From: Pseudomonas viridiflava
GTDB lineage: Bacteria > Pseudomonadota > Gammaproteobacteria > Pseudomonadales > Pseudomonadaceae
Length of the DNA stretch: 64,000 bases
Direction: 5' to 3'
Assembly: GCF_900583165.1 (NCBI RefSeq)
Contig: NZ_UTKY01000016.1
Span: 124,001 to 188,000, forward strand
Part shown: piece by piece, positions 61,597 through 64,000 of the stretch
Layout: the number at the start of each line of letters is the position of its first letter
How positions within the stretch are numbered: position 1 is the first letter of the stretch
Notes under the pieces: generated by a model
Seen by the model: only the letters and a program-made list of their open reading frames with translations
The model's database searches: none
What the model was told of the DNA's origin: nothing
Program-made: the position numbers and the translations under genes

Positions 61597-63036
61597 ATGT
61601 TCGGTTTGGAGGCGCTAGATCTCGCCCGAATTCAATTTGCATTCACCATCTCGTTCCACATCCTGTTCCCGGCGATCACCATCGGCCTGGCCAGTTACCT
61701 TGCGGTGCTGGAAGGCTTGTGGCTCAAGACTCACAACGACACCTACCGTGACCTCTACCATTTCTGGTCGAAGATCTTTGCCGTCAACTTCGGCATGGGT
61801 GTGGTCTCCGGTTTGGTCATGGCCTATCAGTTTGGCACCAACTGGAGTCGCTTCTCGGACTTCGCCGGCGCCGTCACTGGGCCACTTCTTACCTATGAAG
61901 TGCTCACGGCCTTCTTTCTGGAAGCCGGTTTTCTGGGGGTAATGCTGTTCGGCTGGAATAAGGTGGGGCGCAAGCTGCACTTCTTCTCCACCGTTATGGT
62001 TGCCGTCGGTACGTTGATCTCGACCTTCTGGATTCTGGCGTCCAACAGTTGGATGCAGACGCCCCAGGGCTTTGAAATCATCGATGGCCGCGTGATTCCT
62101 ACCGATTGGCTGGCAGTGATCTTCAACCCGTCGTTCCCTTACCGCCTGGCGCACATGGCCACGGCTGCGTTTGTAGCCACCGCGTTCTTCGTTGGCTCTT
62201 CGGCGGCCTGGCATTTGTTGCGTGGCAAGGACAACCCGGCAATCCGCAAAATGCTCTCGATGGCCATGTGGATGGCGCTGATCGTCGCGCCGATCCAGGC
62301 GGTGATCGGTGACTTCCATGGCCTCAATACTTTGAAGCATCAGCCGGCGAAAATCGCTGCGATTGAAGGTCACTGGGAAAACATCGGCAATGAGCCGACC
62401 CCGTTGATCCTGTTTGGCTGGCCCGATATGAAGGCCGAAAAAACCAAGTACGCGGTCGAAATCCCGTACCTGGGCAGCCTGATCCTCACCCACTCCCTGG
62501 ATAAACAGGTGCCGGCCCTCAAGGAGTTCCCGCCTGAAGATCGCCCTAACTCGACCATCGTGTTCTGGTCGTTCCGGGTCATGGTTGGCCTGGGCTTCCT
62601 GATGATCTTCACCGGTCTGTTCAGCCTGTGGCTGCGCCGTGGCGACAAGCTGTACACGTCCAAGCCGTTCCTGTACCTGGCGCTGTGGATGGGCCCGTCG
62701 GGGCTGATCGCGATTCTCGCCGGCTGGTTCACCACCGAGATCGGCCGACAGCCGTGGGTGGTCTACGGCTTGATGCGCACGGCGGATGCGTCGTCGGGGC
62801 ATAGCCTGGCGCAGATGACCATTACCCTCGTGCTGTTCGTGGTGGTGTACTTCGCGCTGTTCGGCGCGGGTTTGGGCTACATGATGCGCCTGGTTCGCAA
62901 AGGCCCTGTGGCCCATGACGTGACCGAGCCAACCCACGGTGGCCCTGGCCAGAAACGCACCCCAGCGCGTCCGCTGTCCGCTGCCGATGACGGCACCGAC
63001 AACGATCACGACGACATCCAGCACAAGGGGAATTGA
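61597..63036 (+). CDS. cioA: Cyanide-insensitive cytochrome bd-type quinol oxidase subunit I
   Basis: 479-aa membrane subunit that carries the quinol site and hemes. Seen: H21 in FTISFHILFP (high-spin heme ligand position), LLTYEVLTAFFLEAGFLGVM, the quinol-loop region shortened compared with E. coli CydA, and the bd-oxidase signature GWFTTEIGRQPW. The short Q-loop and closeness to PAO1 CioA support the Cio type. ATG 61597 with AGAGGAAG; the 20-codon longer frame is rejected. Confers cyanide-resistant respiration in Pseudomonas. Confidence 0.93.
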   Translation: MFGLEALDLARIQFAFTISFHILFPAITIGLASYLAVLEGLWLKTHNDTYRDLYHFWSKIFAVNFGMGVVSGLVMAYQFGTNWSRFSDFAGAVTGPLLTYEVLTAFFLEAGFLGVMLFGWNKVGRKLHFFSTVMVAVGTLISTFWILASNSWMQTPQGFEIIDGRVIPTDWLAVIFNPSFPYRLAHMATAAFVATAFFVGSSAAWHLLRGKDNPAIRKMLSMAMWMALIVAPIQAVIGDFHGLNTLKHQPAKIAAIEGHWENIGNEPTPLILFGWPDMKAEKTKYAVEIPYLGSLILTHSLDKQVPALKEFPPEDRPNSTIVFWSFRVMVGLGFLMIFTGLFSLWLRRGDKLYTSKPFLYLALWMGPSGLIAILAGWFTTEIGRQPWVVYGLMRTADASSGHSLAQMTITLVLFVVVYFALFGAGLGYMMRLVRKGPVAHDVTEPTHGGPGQKRTPARPLSAADDGTDNDHDDIQHKGN

Positions 63037-63037
63037 G

Positions 63038-64000
63038 ATGGGTATTGATCTTCCGCTGATCTGGGCCGTGATCATCATCTTCGGCATCATGATGTACGTG
63101 GTGATGGACGGCTTCGACCTGGGCATCGGCATTCTCTTTCCGTTTATCCCCGGCAAAGTCGACCGTGATGTGATGATGAACACCGTCGCCCCGGTGTGGG
63201 ACGGCAACGAAACCTGGCTGGTCCTGGGCGGTGCGGCGTTGTTTGGCGCCTTCCCGCTGGCCTATTCGGTGGTGTTGTCGGCGTTGTACCTGCCGCTGAT
63301 TCTGATGCTGATCGGCCTGATCTTCCGGGGCGTGGCGTTTGAGTTTCGCTTCAAGGCCAAGGACCACAAGCGGCACCTGTGGGACAAGGCGTTTATCGGC
63401 GGCTCACTGGCGGCGACCTTCTTCCAGGGCGTGGCGCTGGGGGCGTTTATCGATGGCATCCCGGTGGTCGACCGCCAGTTCGCCGGCGGCTCGCTGGACT
63501 GGCTCACGCCGTTTACGATGTTTTGCGGCGTGGCGCTGATCGTGGCGTATGCCTTGCTCGGTTGCACCTGGCTGATCATGAAGACCGAAGGCCCGTTACA
63601 GGAAAAGATGCACAACCTGGCGCGCCCATTGGCCTTCGTGGTGCTGGCAGTCATTGGCATCGTGAGCATCTGGACCCCACTGACCCACCCGGAAATCGCT
63701 TCACGCTGGTTTACCTTGCCGAACCTGTTCTGGTTCCTGCCGGTGCCTGTGTTAGTGCTGGTGACCATGTACGGCTTGATACGGGCCGTGGCGCGTAATG
63801 CGCACTACACGCCGTTCCTACTGACGCTGGTGCTGATCTTCCTAGGCTACAGCGGTTTGGGGATCAGCCTATGGCCGAACATCATCCCGCCGTCAGTCTC
63901 GATCTGGGATGCCGCCGCGCCGCCGCAAAGCCAGGGCTTCATGCTGGTGGGCACGTTATTCATCATCCCGTTTATCCTGGGCTACACCTTCTGGAGCTAC
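63038..64000 (+). CDS. cioB: Cyanide-insensitive quinol oxidase subunit II, N-terminal part (cut by window edge)
   Basis: First 321 codons of a usual ~335 lie in the window; the frame is open to the edge without a stop. Starts MGIDLPLIWAVIII one base after the cioA stop. Seen: MDGFDLGIGILFPF, PVWDGNETWLVLGG, LFRG-type loop IFRGVAFEFRFK, TFFQGVALGAFIDG and the late FMLVGTLFIIPFILGY helix, all typical of CydB/CioB. With cioA it forms the membrane heterodimer. GAGATG context gives a usable RBS from the cioA end (AAGGGG). Confidence 0.95.
   Translation, partial: MGIDLPLIWAVIIIFGIMMYVVMDGFDLGIGILFPFIPGKVDRDVMMNTVAPVWDGNETWLVLGGAALFGAFPLAYSVVLSALYLPLILMLIGLIFRGVAFEFRFKAKDHKRHLWDKAFIGGSLAATFFQGVALGAFIDGIPVVDRQFAGGSLDWLTPFTMFCGVALIVAYALLGCTWLIMKTEGPLQEKMHNLARPLAFVVLAVIGIVSIWTPLTHPEIASRWFTLPNLFWFLPVPVLVLVTMYGLIRAVARNAHYTPFLLTLVLIFLGYSGLGISLWPNIIPPSVSIWDAAAPPQSQGFMLVGTLFIIPFILGYTFWSY

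Noticed and set aside
61615..63207. 530-codon minus-strand frame opposite cioA
   Set aside because: Runs across the cioA/cioB boundary antisense to two clear genes and has no family resemblance.
63038..64000. cioB as a broken gene because no stop is present
   Set aside because: The frame is open to the last base of the window; it is cut by the edge, not disrupted.

Overview
This window is chromosomal DNA from a Pseudomonas of the fluorescens group. Gene content and order (leuS, lnt-corC-ybeY-ybeZ, miaB, hemL-thiE-thiD, ladS, aidB, amn, hrpB, rhlE, tesB, trmA, cioAB) match, from memory, the P. aeruginosa PAO1 stretch running from leuS (PA3987) down to cioAB (PA3930/PA3929). The spacers carry the short palindromic REP/REPIN repeats typical of fluorescens-group genomes (core GTGGGAGGGGGCTTGCCCCC, and a second family with core TAGGAGCGAGCTTGCTCGCG). 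No tRNA, rRNA, phage, IS element or CRISPR array was seen.

Layout. 1-8.3 kb is core: start of leuS (cut by the left edge), a small hypothetical, a YdcF-type envelope gene, the lnt/corC/ybeY/ybeZ operon, miaB and a DUF1820 gene. 8.55-13.97 kb is an accessory five-gene operon: a trimethylamine-dehydrogenase-like flavo-iron-sulfur enzyme, an amino-acid-type binding protein, two permeases and an AspA/AstE-type deacylase. It sits inside an otherwise conserved core order and is the most novel part of the window. 14-25 kb is core again (Sel1 protein, hemL-thiE-thiD, ladS, aidB, amn, rluE, DUF2788, an Lrp regulator). 25-46 kb holds mostly housekeeping and small unknown genes: a DUF6515 protein, a FieF-type metal exporter, hrpB, a secreted esterase, an EEP-family phosphoesterase, DUF2076, an NYN plus DEDDh nuclease pair, an Lrp/EamA divergent pair, rhlE, a flavoprotein, a histone-deacetylase-like enzyme, tesB-HAD and a ypfJ pair.

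46.4-53 kb is a quinate/shikimate utilisation locus: an MFS importer, divergent from a quiC1 dehydratase fused to an HPPD-like domain, a TetR regulator, and an aroE-aroQ pair. Two similar 15-bp sites, one in each promoter region, suggest common control. 53-60 kb holds trmA with a purine permease, a YolA-like secreted protein and a PaoABC-type molybdenum aldehyde oxidoreductase operon. 60-64 kb holds an MFS exporter and cioAB (cyanide-insensitive quinol oxidase) preceded by a perfect ANR/FNR box; cioB is cut by the right edge.

Coding is dense. Most long antisense ORFs are high-GC shadows. The main non-coding items are 14 REP/REPIN loci, two convincing hairpin terminators, a hairpin abutting the ydcF start codon, several perfect dyads near regulator genes, and a 416-bp gene-free spacer ending in a terminator that has no assigned gene.
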